In this document: piece after piece, positions 1 to 14,000 of the stretch
Position numbering within the stretch: the first letter of the stretch is position 1
How the letters are laid out: each line of letters opens with the position of its first letter
The notes under the pieces: generated by a model
Databases searched by the model: none
What the model saw: only the letters and a program-made list of their open reading frames with translations
What the model was told of the DNA's origin: nothing
Made by a program: the position numbers and the translations under genes
Assembly: GCF_037975245.1 (NCBI RefSeq)
Contig: NC_092563.1
Location: 21,279,699 to 21,343,698, forward strand
Origin: Apostichopus japonicus
Taxonomy: Eukaryota; Echinodermata; Holothuroidea; Aspidochirotida; Stichopodidae
Direction of reading: 5' to 3'
DNA length: 64,000 nt

Positions 1-1905
1 ATACTATGTTTATGTAGATGTCTGATATAAAGTAGATGTACTTAGTGAAATTGAAAGGTCTTTTGAGGTCATGTCAGGTCAAACATGCCACACCTTGTTA
101 ACACACATACGTATCTTCGGAAGTCAATGAGTTAAGGTATTCTGATCCCCATATAATCCAGCTCACTATATATCATCAAAGCATGTACTATACATGTAGC
201 TTTGTATGTTATATTACACATGACCAGACATGTCTTCTGATAGATCATTAACATTGAATGAAGAAGTCAGCTTTAGTTGTGCAGATTGCTTCTTACAAAG
301 CCCCCATTTTTGATTATACACATCTGATAATACTAACATTCTGTATGGTTTTTGATAAAGTATATATACCATTTAACTGGTAACCATACATCCTTGGATA
401 CATATATTCAAATGAGAAAGATGTAGATGCCATTTAAGGTCATCAGTATTGCCCCAAATAGTGTAGCCTTCTTAAAGTTGCTAGAAGTTACCAAAAATTC
501 TTTCCTGGAGGCTCTATTTTTCCGACGTTTCCCAGACAATAAAGCCGCCTTGGTTCAATTAGACAGTCCGTAAATGTGTCAGCCATGAACCAAGGAGGCT
601 GCAAGTTTAATATCCTCAGTATTGTTACCAGGATCTTAAAAGGTCTTCAAAATGTTTGCCTCCGTTTGGAAAAACTTACGTCCCTACATTCCTCTATGAA
701 AACATGCACTTCCAAATACCACTACAGGAATGCACAACCCTTAGTTATAATGCCCCCGGAAAAAACATTGGCTTTTGCAAAATGGAAGCCTGTAGTGATA
801 GGTCTTTAATGTGCACGAAAAAAAAACGAAAAAAGCTGTAAATAGTTTACAACAATAAACTTACTGTCAAATTCTGAAGCGGGAAAGATTGCCGTAGATT
901 AGTTACCATATATGCTAGCCTAGGCATCATGCAGTGCACATTGCTGTAAGGCTGTAATGCTATAATGGCTATACTTTTGACGAAGTATATAGTTTACACT
1001 CACAAACTATTTGACAGAAGCATGTGGGGAATGGGACCGCAAAAATTTAGTTTGCGATGAAGAAATTACTGTGGTGTGAATGCACCATTTGAAAATGCGC
1101 CCTTTAATACCACTGCCCTAACAGTTTACCTGCCTCGGGCATTTGAATAGGCTCGCAGTAGATCGTGGGAATTTGAGCTGAGGAAATGACTTTTCCATGC
1201 TCGTTCCTTTTGCTAGGCTTGGCGAATTGATTGCATAACACACAGGCTAATGTTCCAGACCAATAACCTTGAAAGGTGCAGAAGTGGTCAGTGGCGAAAA
1301 ATGAATGGCAGTCTTACTAAGGGACGGATTTTCAAATTTGGAAAGGCATCGTTTTCTATTTGCAGCATGAAAATCTCTGTAATGGGAGTATTGTTATAAT
1401 TCTCTCTACTCTGCGGTTGATTGTACATTGCTGATTAAGTTGTTTGCAAAAAAAGTCAATCATCTGTACAAAGGATTGGGGAAATTTGGTTCTTTGAATA
1501 GTTGTGTGATTTTTAAAAGAAAGAAAGAAATAAGAAAAGAAAGATATTTATTCCAAAAATTGTTTGTTATAATTTGCATAGGCCTAGTTGTGAGTGTGTA
1601 CTTGGGGTTTCTTGCTCTCCCCCACCCCCAAAAAAGCTTGCATCCGCAGGTTTTTCATCACTGGCTAAAAAAGCGTCCCAGACGCAACATCCTCAGTTTG
1701 TAACGATGCTGTGTCTGTTGAAATCTGAGCATCAGTGACCATTTTTTGACTTGCTAGCACATTTGGGGACAATACTGATTCTTACAAATTTTGTAATATT
1801 ACACCACAATCGACCTGAAACCATTTTTTTACCCCCCCCCCTCCCCCTTCTTCATCTATGTAATCCTGACCTCTTAAAATGTTTGTCTGTGTTTACTTTA
1901 TACAG
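1..1905. other. Non-coding, probably intron or 5' flank
   Basis: No exon could be supported here. The next exon begins in the middle of a DM13 domain, so the start codon, signal peptide and first half-domain must lie upstream or in an unrecognised exon. The only structure noticed is a short inverted repeat, 544-557 against 586-599 (14 bp, one mismatch), and a C/T-rich tract at about 1832-1853. Confidence 0.5.
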
Positions 1906-2014
1906 AACAGAAAGCTTAGGCATGTACTTTCAACATGATGTGCTGTTGGTTCTTCCATCCGGACAGGAGATTGCAAACTTTTCTTGGATAGCCATCTGGG
2001 ATGTTATGCATGAG
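1906..2014 (+). CDS. Exon 1: C-terminal half of first DM13 domain
   Basis: The acceptor is a pyrimidine-rich run ending in acag. The translation includes DVLLVLPSGQ and FSWIAIWDV, matching the late DM13 motif (L-x-L-P-x-G ... W-L-x-x-W) that precedes a 'fG.v' strand carried by the next exon. The next exon starts in phase 0, which forces this one to end after GAG at 2014, in front of gcatgt. That would be a GC-AG intron; the nearby gt at 2019 gives the wrong phase. The start could also be 1911. Confidence 0.65.
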
Positions 2015-5000
2015 GCATGTAATACATTTAGTTATTTCTGAATAAAAACATAAAAAACTTTGGCATTATTATTACCATAAATGTAAAATATGATGTCATT
2101 AAAATCCATTGGAAACTTCAAATGTTGGTATTGATCAATTACCAGTTTGTTTAACTGTGAAAGGGGGCCAACATCAACATAATTTGCACACAGAGCCAGT
2201 GTTTTTTATCCAGCTACCGTAGACTTGTTGTTAAACTTTTAACATATAAATCGTGGTTTGGCAGTGCCCCCTTAGTATAACGACTAGCATACCAAGTTGT
2301 CTGCCTATTTTGTGTTTATTTATTTACACCAACTCAACTACTATGCGCATTATTATACAGTTCTTGAATCAATGTATGATTGCCTGAATTCACTCACGCT
2401 ATTTGATTCAAACCCAGTGCCCATCTGAAAAGTTTAACAAAGCATTAAATATGAAAAGGTAGCATACAGCACCTAGTAATGGCCTCAAAGGGAATCTTTC
2501 ACAAAATATGAAAGAACTGAAGATGAATAGTGACTTTGAGGGTTAGTTTGGTTCAATGCCTGTGTGTACACAACAAGAGTACTAGATTATGGCATCATAA
2601 AAAGGATGATCACTAGCCCGTGAAACCTTACATTACTTGAATTCCAAGTCCAATCCTGAAGTTGGCATTTGTCCAAAGGCATCTATAAATCTGTTTGTCC
2701 AACATAAATTGTAAATATAAACTGTTACGTATCTTTTCAATTTTCTGTATGTTTGTAATGTAAAAGATGTGAGTTCTTCTTGTACTGCGGTCTGTCATGG
2801 ATATTGTTCAACCTGTAGTTTGATTTAGTTATGATCATTGGGTTGTGTGGCCATTGTAGGTGGGATTTTTTTTTTTTTGGGGGGGGGGGGTTCAGGTTGA
2901 AGGTAATGTTGCATGAATGTTGACCAACTTGTTCAAATTTTTAGTAGTGCATCATCATATTGGGTGTTTTGCAATGTAAGGTAAAATGTTAATAGTTCTG
3001 GCTGTTGTTGAACATATATACAAACTGATTTTAAAACCCATCTTAACCTGTATGAATGAATTTTTGCCAAATTTATTCACGATGATTGCTTTGTATGGTT
3101 CATGTAGAGTGTTCAGGAAATTGACAAAAGAAATTGGCTTTTTGTTGTGACATGGGGACATTGAGGCTGGTATTTATCATCAACAGAGGTTGATAGTATT
3201 GTCTTAACTCTTAAAGACCAAGTTTGCTTATAAGCACCAGTTCAGTATGCAATAACCCATTGTGTAACATAGGCCCATAGCCAGGCCAGGGTAAAGGGGT
3301 GGTGATGGGGAGGGGGTGGGGAGGGCTGCACCTCTTGCAGACTTTGATGTTTACAGGACACAAATATTTTTCCCTGCAAAATCTGCTGCAGCAATGCAGA
3401 AATCAATATCAAACAAAAGAGATTTATCAGTGCAGACCAGCAATGTCTATTGTAAGAAAGATTAGTGTCTTTTGTAAACTGCAAAGTGCAAAAGATTACA
3501 TTCTATACATCCTGGCTGTAGCCTTCTCTGCGTTATTCTTAGAGCCAAAGCCATCCAAGACAATCTTATACTGTATCCGGTTGGGCTTCTCATATATATA
3601 TATTTATGCCTCGCACATTTGAGGTAATGAAGATTGTGGTGTTTGATCGTCAAAGCATGCGAATGCGAACTGAATGTACTTGAATAGCTATCAATAAACT
3701 GTTGATCAGGATGCATGTTTCTTGCAGGTGCATTATGGGTATGTTAATTTCTCCTGCCAGTTCAAGCCTCCAGATAGACGAGAGCTTGGAGACTTTTCCT
3801 TCACAAAGCTTGGTTACAAGTTTCATGTGGATAATGTAGTCATCGAAAACATCAAACAAGTCACCTTCATCGGTGTTGTCTATGATCATTGGAAGTCAGG
3901 TTTGTACACCTAAATAAAGATGTATGCAACAAAATGTGTATGTAAAAAAAAAAAAACTCCACATTAAGACACCTATTCAATCACTACGATTACCCTGCAA
4001 GTATTGTATACTTAGAATGTTTATGCTTCATGATTGCATGGTTTTTTATCTAGGTGTGGCTAATTCATCTTTTCAAAAGGATATATTAATTTGATCTCTC
4101 TCTTGTGTAACCACAACGAGCGACGGTGGGCCTGACTTGAGGTACAGTGTTTGAATACTGCTCACATCATACGTCTTATTCTGATTTTGAAATTTACAAC
4201 CTAACTAGAACTTGCCCCATTTTGGAGAAAAAAATGTACTTTTTCATAAATTAGAAGGGAAAAATACCCCCATCCCCCCCCCCAAAAAAAAAGGAAAAGA
4301 TACTATTTTGTTTTATTTTTTTTAGATTCAAAAGTGACCTTTCATGGAGAACTTATGAAATCTTTAATTAGAAAATGCCCTTTTGTTGCAAAATAAATAA
4401 TTTAAAAAATTGTAATTACATAGAATTATTATGGTTAAAGACAATCTCTGAATTTGTACTATTACAGAATGCACAGAGGGTTCAGTTGTCAGGCGTCATT
4501 TAGAGGTGATGTTGTGGTTTGCTTCCTTAATTCAAAGTCACATGTCCCACTGTGTTTGAAGTTTCTGTCCCCTCAAAATGAACCCTTTCTTCTGGCACGT
4601 CTGGTTAAGTAGGGAATGTTTTGATCATGTTAAAACAGAATGATTGTAGCATTTTTTTTTTTTTTGCATTATTCTTACAGGATTCTCAATTTATGCAGGT
4701 AATGGAAGTCCAGAGTCAACTGAATGGAAGATAGAGCTGTTGAATAAAGATGAGTAAGTAAGAGAATTCAAATTAATTTCACATTTAGGCTGCATATAAC
4801 CGTCACAAAGGAGCGCCTTTCCTTTGGATATTTTTCTAGCAGGGATGTGGATCACTGGGTGAAGTCGTTCCTTTGTGGTCTCAAGGAGGGCAGGAGAATA
4901 TTGGTGAGATAAAATTTGAGTTCAAATGGTTGTTTTCATTATTAACTTACCCCAAGACTCTACAGACCTAATTGTTTATTTTTAAATGTTTTCCTCTGTT

Positions 5001-8000
5001 GTAATTGACATATTAACTCATCTTTCTTTTCAGAGATTCAAAACTTTCATTCAAGCCAGGTGTTAACCTTACCATGACATTACCTGATGATTTAACAGTC
5101 TTTGAAATTGATTTCATTGGTGTCTGGGTTCAGCCAGAAGTTGGTAAAAACGTTAACGTCATTACCATTACAGATCAAGATAGGGAGAACTTACCTCCCT
5201 ACTTTCCAAATGCTACAGAGGTAACTTTTAATATGCTTGTGAACTTAAATGTAACACCGTCATTCCTACCAACGTATCAGATGCAACAGAGGTAACTTTT
5301 AAAGTGCTTATGAATTCAAATGTAACACTGTCATTCCTATCAATATATCAGATGCCACATAGGTAACTTTAGAAGTGCTTATGAACTTAAGTGTAACACA
5401 GTCATTCCTACCAATGTATCAGATGTCACAGAGGTAACTTTTAAAGTGCTTATGAACTCAAATTTTTTACCTTCGTTGCTACCAATGTATCAGTTGCCAC
5501 AGAGGTAACTTTAGAACTGCTTATGAACTTAAGTGTAACACCGTCATTCCTACCCACGTATCAGATGCCACAGAGGTAACTTCAGATTAACCTTAGATTA
5601 CCTTTATATGGAACTTTATGTCCTGCTTAATACCGAAATCTAAATGGGTTATGATTAACTGCTTCTTTCTTACCTTGAAATGTTGCACCATTCTGTCAAG
5701 AGTAAGGTCACGGGTAAGGTGAAACGATTCAACTGGAAAATATCAAGACTTTAGTGGTGCGTGTCCTTAATATGAGTAGCTTTATTAAAATCCCCGTAAC
5801 CAGGGGCAAAAACCCTGAAACAAACGTAAAATGTATGCATTGTATAAACAAATATTTCACACAGACATGAATTACTTCGGCAATAGAAAACATATCAAAC
5901 ATGCATTGATCTCGCTGTATGATCCCATATATTTTACACCTTTTTATCACTCATCACCTATTTACAATAAACCCTCCCAGTACAGACATTCGATACAATC
6001 AAACCTCTCATAAATATATCTTTATCAGTCTTTTCAATCTTTCAACATATTGCGGCCTCACTTTACTCAAATAAGGAAAAAGAATACGACTAACTATTTG
6101 CGTTCCTCTACTGCAAAGTAAAGCCAACGATCCTACTAGTGAAATACTGCGGGCTAACGTCGCATCGCGTCCAACTGCAACGATTAACTAATGTGGTGCA
6201 CCCAACACAACGTGCACCAAGTAGTACAAAATACGAATATCACGCCCTGACCTGCTCACCCGGCCTATTCATACTGATCCTTTACCTGCATTTTATGCAA
6301 GTAATATAAACAAAAACTTACACAAATTCAATTGATGCCCGTGAAGCAATCAGTGAATTAAACAAAGCAAACTAGAATATTGAATGTTGCTAATGCGAAC
6401 TTCGTGAGCAAAACTGAAAATAAAAGAATATTTATGCGTAAATTTATACAGCTGCACGATAGTTGTTAGACTTGTGTCAAGCATACTCGTGACAATACAT
6501 ATCAGAGTTCTAAATGGTAACTTTAAGTTAAGCTGATTTTTTACCTTGAAATTTACACCATTTCCTATCAAAATAGGGCTTAAATTTGAATGTTACACCT
6601 TCACAGTTCCGTTCATATTAAGAAGAACTTTCTTCCCAATGTATGCCAGATGTCACAAAGGTAACTGTTTACCTGCATATTACTGTCAATTTAGACTATT
6701 TCTCCACTATACAAAACTGCTACTTACCTTGAACTTCCACCACAAAGCAAGGTAGAGAGAACTTTCTGATCTTTACATGTCACATTGTCTCATTTACCTT
6801 TCACATTGTAAAATGTGATGAAACAAATAAATATAAAAATCTTACAGTTGGAGCAAACAACAGCAAACATGCAATATGCAACATATTGTCTCACATTTTG
6901 TCACAAATGAACAGTATGGACAAGTTATCACAAAATTAATGTAAGGTTCCTAGAAATTGTGGCAAAATATTGAAGATGTTTTGGGTACATTAAACTCTGA
7001 AAGTTTTAGACATTGCTTAAAAAGTAAATACATAAATAAAAACATAGACCATTAACAGACAGCTGGGGGAAATCCAAAGTTTCAGTAAGTTGCTCGGTAC
7101 AGTTTGCGTGTAAAGTATTTGAGGAGAAAGAGAGAGTCCACAGCAAAAGTAAAAGATGCAACCATGCAGCTGCTGTAAAGGACATGACGTAATTTTGTCT
7201 TTTCTTAGACCAAACGTTGTGAAGTCTTGCTTGGTGACATGTACCAAGTGTCATGGCAACTTGATAAACCCAACAACCAGATCACATTGGAGTTGAGCGG
7301 GAGGGTTGCTTCGAATGAGTACATGGCTTTTGGGATCAGCGGATCAGAAACGAGGACTCAGATGGTTGGATCAGATGTAACAGTCGTGTGGATTGATCCT
7401 AGTACCAATGAACCCGAAGCTGAGGACTATCATATGAGTGCCAATACACAGGTAATGTCAATATGGATGGTCAGCGTAGCATGCGGTCAGTGAGGAGGGA
7501 CAACAGAATTCTGCTTAGCATGTGGCTTCACATTAAATGGAGAGACGACAGAATTCTGCTTTGAATGTGGCTTCACATTAAGAGAAAGGACAACAGAATT
7601 CTTCTCAATTTAGTTTTGGTAACATATTCCATTATGTTGCTTCAGCTCAGTCAAAGATTGCCAATTCCTGCTGTAAAAAAAATCAACGTCTATTTTACAC
7701 TCCAAGAAAACAAGCTATTTGGAGGTACGTCCTTAACCATTGATACAAAATGAACTCACGTGTTAATTCTAAGTACATTTTTCATTCAATTTATTAGTTA
7801 TTCATGTATATCACTTCTAGTGCTGATATACTTCTTCTTTCTAGTGCGTCGTCAACAGCGGTTTCGGAGCATGTCCAGATACGTTTTCTTCGGAGGGCAG
7901 CAATGACGTTCACTTGGTTGGAGCAGTGATCAGGCATGGCGTTACAACGATTACAGTAGAGCGCCCTCTGAAATCTGGTGAGAACACTCATTTACAAATA

Positions 8001-11000
8001 AATGAAGTTTCACGTACCGTGCATATGTTTACTCTATGAAAAACGATGTACTGTGTTTGTAAGTGGTTTTTAATTCTGGAAATACAGGTATTATATAAAA
8101 GGCTTGAACTGTAAAAAAAACAGGTATTATGTACAGGGTTCACACTTTTGTTTGTCACTTTTTGGGGACCAGAAGGAATTGAGGTGTTAGTAGGTTAATG
8201 GAACCTCAAACTCAAGTTCAGGAGACATGAACGCTGAAAGATTACCAGTAAGGATCGACTAGCTATTATATTTTAGAATTTGCAACAGCAACACAGCAAA
8301 AGGGGATTGACTGTATGACAGTGGTAGAGGCAGCTGTCTTTTTAAAAAATAATGAATTGAACAATTCCATTAGAAAGTTTCGATCAAATCATATAGTTCA
8401 TTGTCTAAAAATAAACACTTTCCGCCTACCAGCTCACAGGTGAAAGTGTGTACAGTATGGTAGTGTACAGTACTTAGGCTGATACATTAGATTTGAATAC
8501 TATGTAATACATAGATAGCTGCACTAGAAGAGATGCTTGTTGCCAAGTTTGAATTGTCAAATTGCAAACACTGTCTTTGGTAACCACAAAATTGTTGATC
8601 TATACAGCGTTATCAGAAACTTCCAGGATTGCTACAGTGAAACAGCAAACATCAGATCTGTATTGTGTAACCACATGTTATGAATTATTTCCATTCATTC
8701 ACCAACAATACACAGTAAAGGTTAATAGATGCATGTTGTAAGGGATATTTTCTCCACGCTTAGTAGACTTCAGATCCCTTGAAGTTTCAACGGAATCTGA
8801 CCTTAACCACTGGTAAAATCACATCTTTGAAGGATAAAATCAAACCACAGCCCAGAGCCAGACAGATGATTATTATCATATTGTTTGAAAGAACACTTAT
8901 GGTCTTGGCATTGGCAAGTCAATTTGCACCATCATACATCTAGTATAGATGGCTTTTGGAATTTGCATGAATCTTCACTTTTGTTTGACCCTCTACAAGT
9001 AACCAGCGTTTGCACAACTTCACATAATCATTGATATTTTCTTCATGTTTCACCAGATGATCCTCTGGATAAACCGATCCCGACAGATGAACAGGTTTAC
9101 ACATTTTGGTCTCTTGGTACCATAAATAATGTTGGTTTGGTCGCTCATCACCATCACAGTGCAGCTGGTAAATACATAGCTTCAAAAAGTTAATGTTGAA
9201 ACATTTAAATGTGATATTATTGTTTCAATAATAAAGTGTGGTTATATAAACCATTGTAATTTCTTTTACTATTTGCTTGTTTCGATTTTTCTAACTCGTA
9301 GTTTGATGGATTCAAAATCAGATGAAATCTTTACTTGGGTAATACAAATCATTGTAAATAATCATAGTACGGTGGATCCAAATTTGATGAATATTCAGAG
9401 TTTGCTACGTGTGTAGGTTACAGATCATCGCAGGTAAATATGTAGGGAATGGTGTGTCAGTTGATGACAAATTATTGCAGCATAGCATAGAGCCTTAATT
9501 GTATTGAGTCATGTTTACATTCTCAGGTCAGTATAACCAAAGTAAGAAGTTGTGAAAAACCGAGTCATCAGACATATTATGTGTGTATAGAGCTTGTGTA
9601 GTGTTCATCCAATGATCACTTTGGGGAGTATCTTTGAAATTTTACACTTATTACCCTTTCTTGCCGTAACCTCTTCTTAATATCTCTTTTGTTCATGGTA
9701 TGTTACAATCACATGCTTATTGTCAGGTGGCCTAAGTTGCCGTATTTATAAAAATATTATACTAATAATATACGATAAATATATAGGAAATTCTGTTTCT
9801 CAAGTTGACTTCACTGTAAACTGCATTGTTGGTTTGCTTTTAATAGTAATATCTTAATGAAGTCGTAAATAAGACATAATTTCATTAAACATTGCTGAAC
9901 TTTTTTTAATCTTCTAGGAGATTTAGAAATCAATTTTGGAACTCCAGAAAGGTCTTTCTGCACTGAGTTTTTAGCACTGGACAAGGATGAGAAGGATAAT
10001 ACATCGACAAAAAATCACTCTCCCATGTTGTATGATACATCCTCCTTCACAGGTAAGAAATAATAAAGAAAGACATCAGCTGGCAAAAAAATTGTAACAC
10101 TGCATATGAATAGTACTAATGAAATACATGACTGGTCAGGCCTGCCCATAGAAAAACAGTTCTCCTCAATTCACTGCAGTATTTATTATGTGTTACTTGA
10201 TGGCATAAACTACCCCAAGTACTGCCAATATGATTCATCCTTGGGTGCACCTAATTAATTGACCAGCCACCGTTTAATTGTAAATGCAAGTGCTCTAATG
10301 GCCAGCACTACTTTCCTGTGTGAAGACAAATTTGGCTTGACCACTGAAATAGTACACTGTGTGTCTATTCATGAATTTGTGCAAAGGAGCGTTCAGTATG
10401 GCTAGCATTACCAACCCGGGCAGATATTCAATCTGGCCTGTTTTTGGCCAAAAACAAAGGACTCATGTAGTATTTGCCATAGGCAGGGAAGACCGTAATT
10501 AAAAGCAAATACATGCGTTTGGTGAAAATATAGGGAACTTAACCTCACAAAGTGAATTATCGCTGAACCGATAGCTTCATGTTAGACCTGCATAGCTTCA
10601 TGTTAGACCTGTATAGATAATAGATTTATGTTAAGCCGGCCAGTACAATCCCTGTCTGAGCACTGTCTGTCTTGACCATCATGATCTACTTTTTAGACAA
10701 AGTCAAGTTTGAATAAACCGTTGCAATTTATGCAAATATTATGTTGACATATTTTGTTGTAATGTTTTGTCTTTTACAGGTCGACACATAAGTAAACGGA
10801 ATGTAGGCTCTCCTGACCCTTTAGGTATGATGTCACTTTATGTTTGTTGGAGAAAGAAATTAAATGAATGGCTCTACTGCAAATACATAGCATCACAGAG
10901 AAGAGAATATAGTGCAAAGAAATTCAACCATTTCTATTGGTAAATCATGTCGTTTGCATGAGATTAGTTAATAAAACTCTCAAAAAATAATAATTCAAAT

Positions 11001-14000
11001 AAACTGTGAGGCTCATTTAAAAATGTTCAGCTTTGGTCCATTCCAGTGTGTATGGTATTACTGAGGTGAATTGAAATGATGTAATTATACGACAGAGTAA
11101 CCTTTTGGCTGACATTGGCTTACATACAACTAAGGAATCAGGATGGGACAAATCCATTGTAGCTAACATACTGATATCTTTTTGAAACTTGACATACATG
11201 CGAGCTAAGAAAACATATTTTGTGTTTATGACATAAAGTAAAGAGATACAATAATAATATACACCGAAGTGAGTTATAGGTAACCTTGGTGATCTGAAAC
11301 AAGTCAAAGGAACCAGTTTCACAAGTTGCTGATATCTTATATTCTTGGGTGTGTTTGTGACTGATACAGTGAGCTGAAAACATCAAACAATTGTAGTTTG
11401 CATGAGGAAAAATGATGAGTATAACATACACCGGAGTGAGCCTTAAGTAAATCAATGTAATACATGAACTGAAGGAATGGGTATACAATTTTTATAGCTG
11501 ATGTGCCTGTTTGATAAAATCATGCATGTTGGTTGCACAAGTCTGTTCTGAATTATACAAAAGATTGAAATTTGATGCTGTTTTCTTTTCTACAGATGTC
11601 TTTGAGTTATCAGTGTTTTGAACAAAGCAATATTCTCATCTCATTACCTCTCTGAAACAGTAACACTGAGGCCATTGCATGTGGTTTTGTAATATTCCTA
11701 AGCTCACTCCTGTCTTTCTTTTAATGTGTTGTAGTTGACCAGCATTTTTGTTCCAGTCGCACGGCAAACTTACAGTCAGGGTGTGAACTGATGATGTAGG
11801 ATGTAAACCAAACAGAATAACCGGCACTTCAAATTTGAAAAATATTTGTAATTGACAAATATATTTCCTGTCTTTTTTTTCTCACAGCTTTGATGGTTGC
11901 AGATGCCTGTTGTTTCTTTATGTGCCAGAATGGAGGCGTTGGTTTCTTCACAGCTGACCAGCAGTCACGCTGTGTCTGTCCATCTCCATTCACTGGAGAC
12001 TCATGCCAACAGGGTATGTATGTGTGTATGTATGTATGTATGTATGTATGTATGGTACATTACTTTTCTGTAGACAATATAAATCAGTCTGGTGGTCTTG
12101 GCTTGTAAAGATTAAGTGTGCAAACATCCATTTGGTCAAACTTCTTTGGGGAATGTAAAAATCCTTTTGGTATTTGGTAGAGGTCAAAGCTGATTTGAGG
12201 TCAATTGTAGTCTAGTCAAGTCTAGAGCTCAACCAGTCTTGATAGTTTGGATTTACACCTTGAACCCCCTAATTTCTCGTGAGATTAAACAAGGTTAAAT
12301 GCTGTCAATACAAGAATTCTGAAAGCAACGATTGCATGTTTGGTAAGTAGTTTCACGTACTTAGTAATTATTGCCGCCTTCGCAAGTACAAGAATCTTTA
12401 GTTTGTTTTATTTCGAGGGAGGTCAAAGATTCTTTCAGTTCAACTTATGTCAAAGTTTGGAAAACAATGTAAGTCCAACTGTATAGCTCCGTTAATGGCA
12501 CTTGAGATTAAGGAAAAGTCATTTAGTGATCTTTGGAAGATCCAGCCTATAGATATCAGCTGTTGAGATAATGCATATTTTATTTAACACTTCTATCAGT
12601 TGAAACTTTGCTATGCAACCTCCCTTCACTACAGGCAGAGACCTTTGCGACACGAATCCCTGCCAGAACAGTGGTTCCTGTATCCTCTTGCAGACCTTTC
12701 TCTGTATTTGTGCACCCGGGTTTACGGGTACCACTTGTGATCTGAGTGAGTTTCATGTTTATTTCATATATTTATCATATGAAGTTGTAATTCAATGCAA
12801 AAGGAAAGCAGGTCATGTGACCTTAACTTGCACTGAGCTAATGATGCTGTCTAGAAGTAAAGTAGGCAAATTACTGTAGTTTCCGATTTTCTGCTTCTCG
12901 AAATCATCCCTGATATTTACAGCTCTAGCTGGAGAAACTGTTTACTTAATATAGTAGTTCAGTATTCAGATCTTGCATAACAAATATAAGATTTGCAATA
13001 TTGTTTTTATCATAAAATATTAGAGATACTGAAGTTCTGTTCCCAACAACTGCTATATGTAGTTTCATTTTATGTAGCCATATTATTGATTTTAACTTGT
13101 AGCATTTTGATGTAACTTAATCACCAGACATTAATTATCCCTTCTTCAGCTTATTTCTGCATCTCAGGACATTGATCATGACCATCCAAATGTGATAATA
13201 ATATTTTGCAACATCCCCAGGTTAGGAGACACAACAGACAACAGAGTTAGAAAAGTTGGTTATTCTTGCCATTCATTCTAATGCAACAGAGACACCACAT
13301 TGAAACTGTATGCATGCATTTAAATTCACATCATTTGTTTCGCAATTTTTAGTCGCAGGAGGTCCATTCACAGTGGTGTGTCCAGCCGACGTACTTGTCC
13401 TGACCTTAGCAGGAACTTCGCAGACTGCAGCTGCAACATGGAGAGAACCGGATGCACCTGGTTACCAGTTTATCCAAAGTAGTCATGCACCAGGGGATGA
13501 GTTTCCAGTTGGTGAAACCTCAGTAGATTACTTATTTACAACTTCCCAGGGTTTCCAGACCTGTACTTTCTGTGTTACTGTCCAGGAAGGTGCGTATTTT
13601 TAATTTCATTTGTAAAGGAACTCAAGTCTGTGTTTACCTGCTGCTGTACCGACCACATAAGAAGCTCTGTATGTATTTGATACTTTCTGCATATATACTT
13701 TCTGCAGGGGTCAAGAAACTAGCTTAGAGATAAGATGTATCAGGTGTAAATTGTGTTACGTTCCTGATGAGAGGCTCTGAATGTCCATACTGTGCTGTTG
13801 CAATGGACCCAATTGACAGAAAATAATGGATGTAACCATAGACAATGGTGATAAATATGAAACATTATTTGACCATTGTTTCTCTTTCCAGAAAATGTTG
13901 GGACAATCCTTACAGTATATACATTATATACTTATTATTTAAACTGCATCACTGTGGTAGTGTTCACTTTTTATTGTTTGTGTCATTTTATCAATTAATT

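Noticed and set aside
1428-1703. N-terminal exon with a hydrophobic segment (LFVIICIGLVVSVYLGFLAL)
   Set aside because: It looks like a membrane segment but lies after lysine-rich low-complexity sequence, has no suitable start context and no donor giving the phase needed by exon 1.
3299-3622. 107-codon + strand ORF
   Set aside because: Its start is a G-rich low-complexity tract and it shows no similarity to the DM13 region. It lies inside intron 1.
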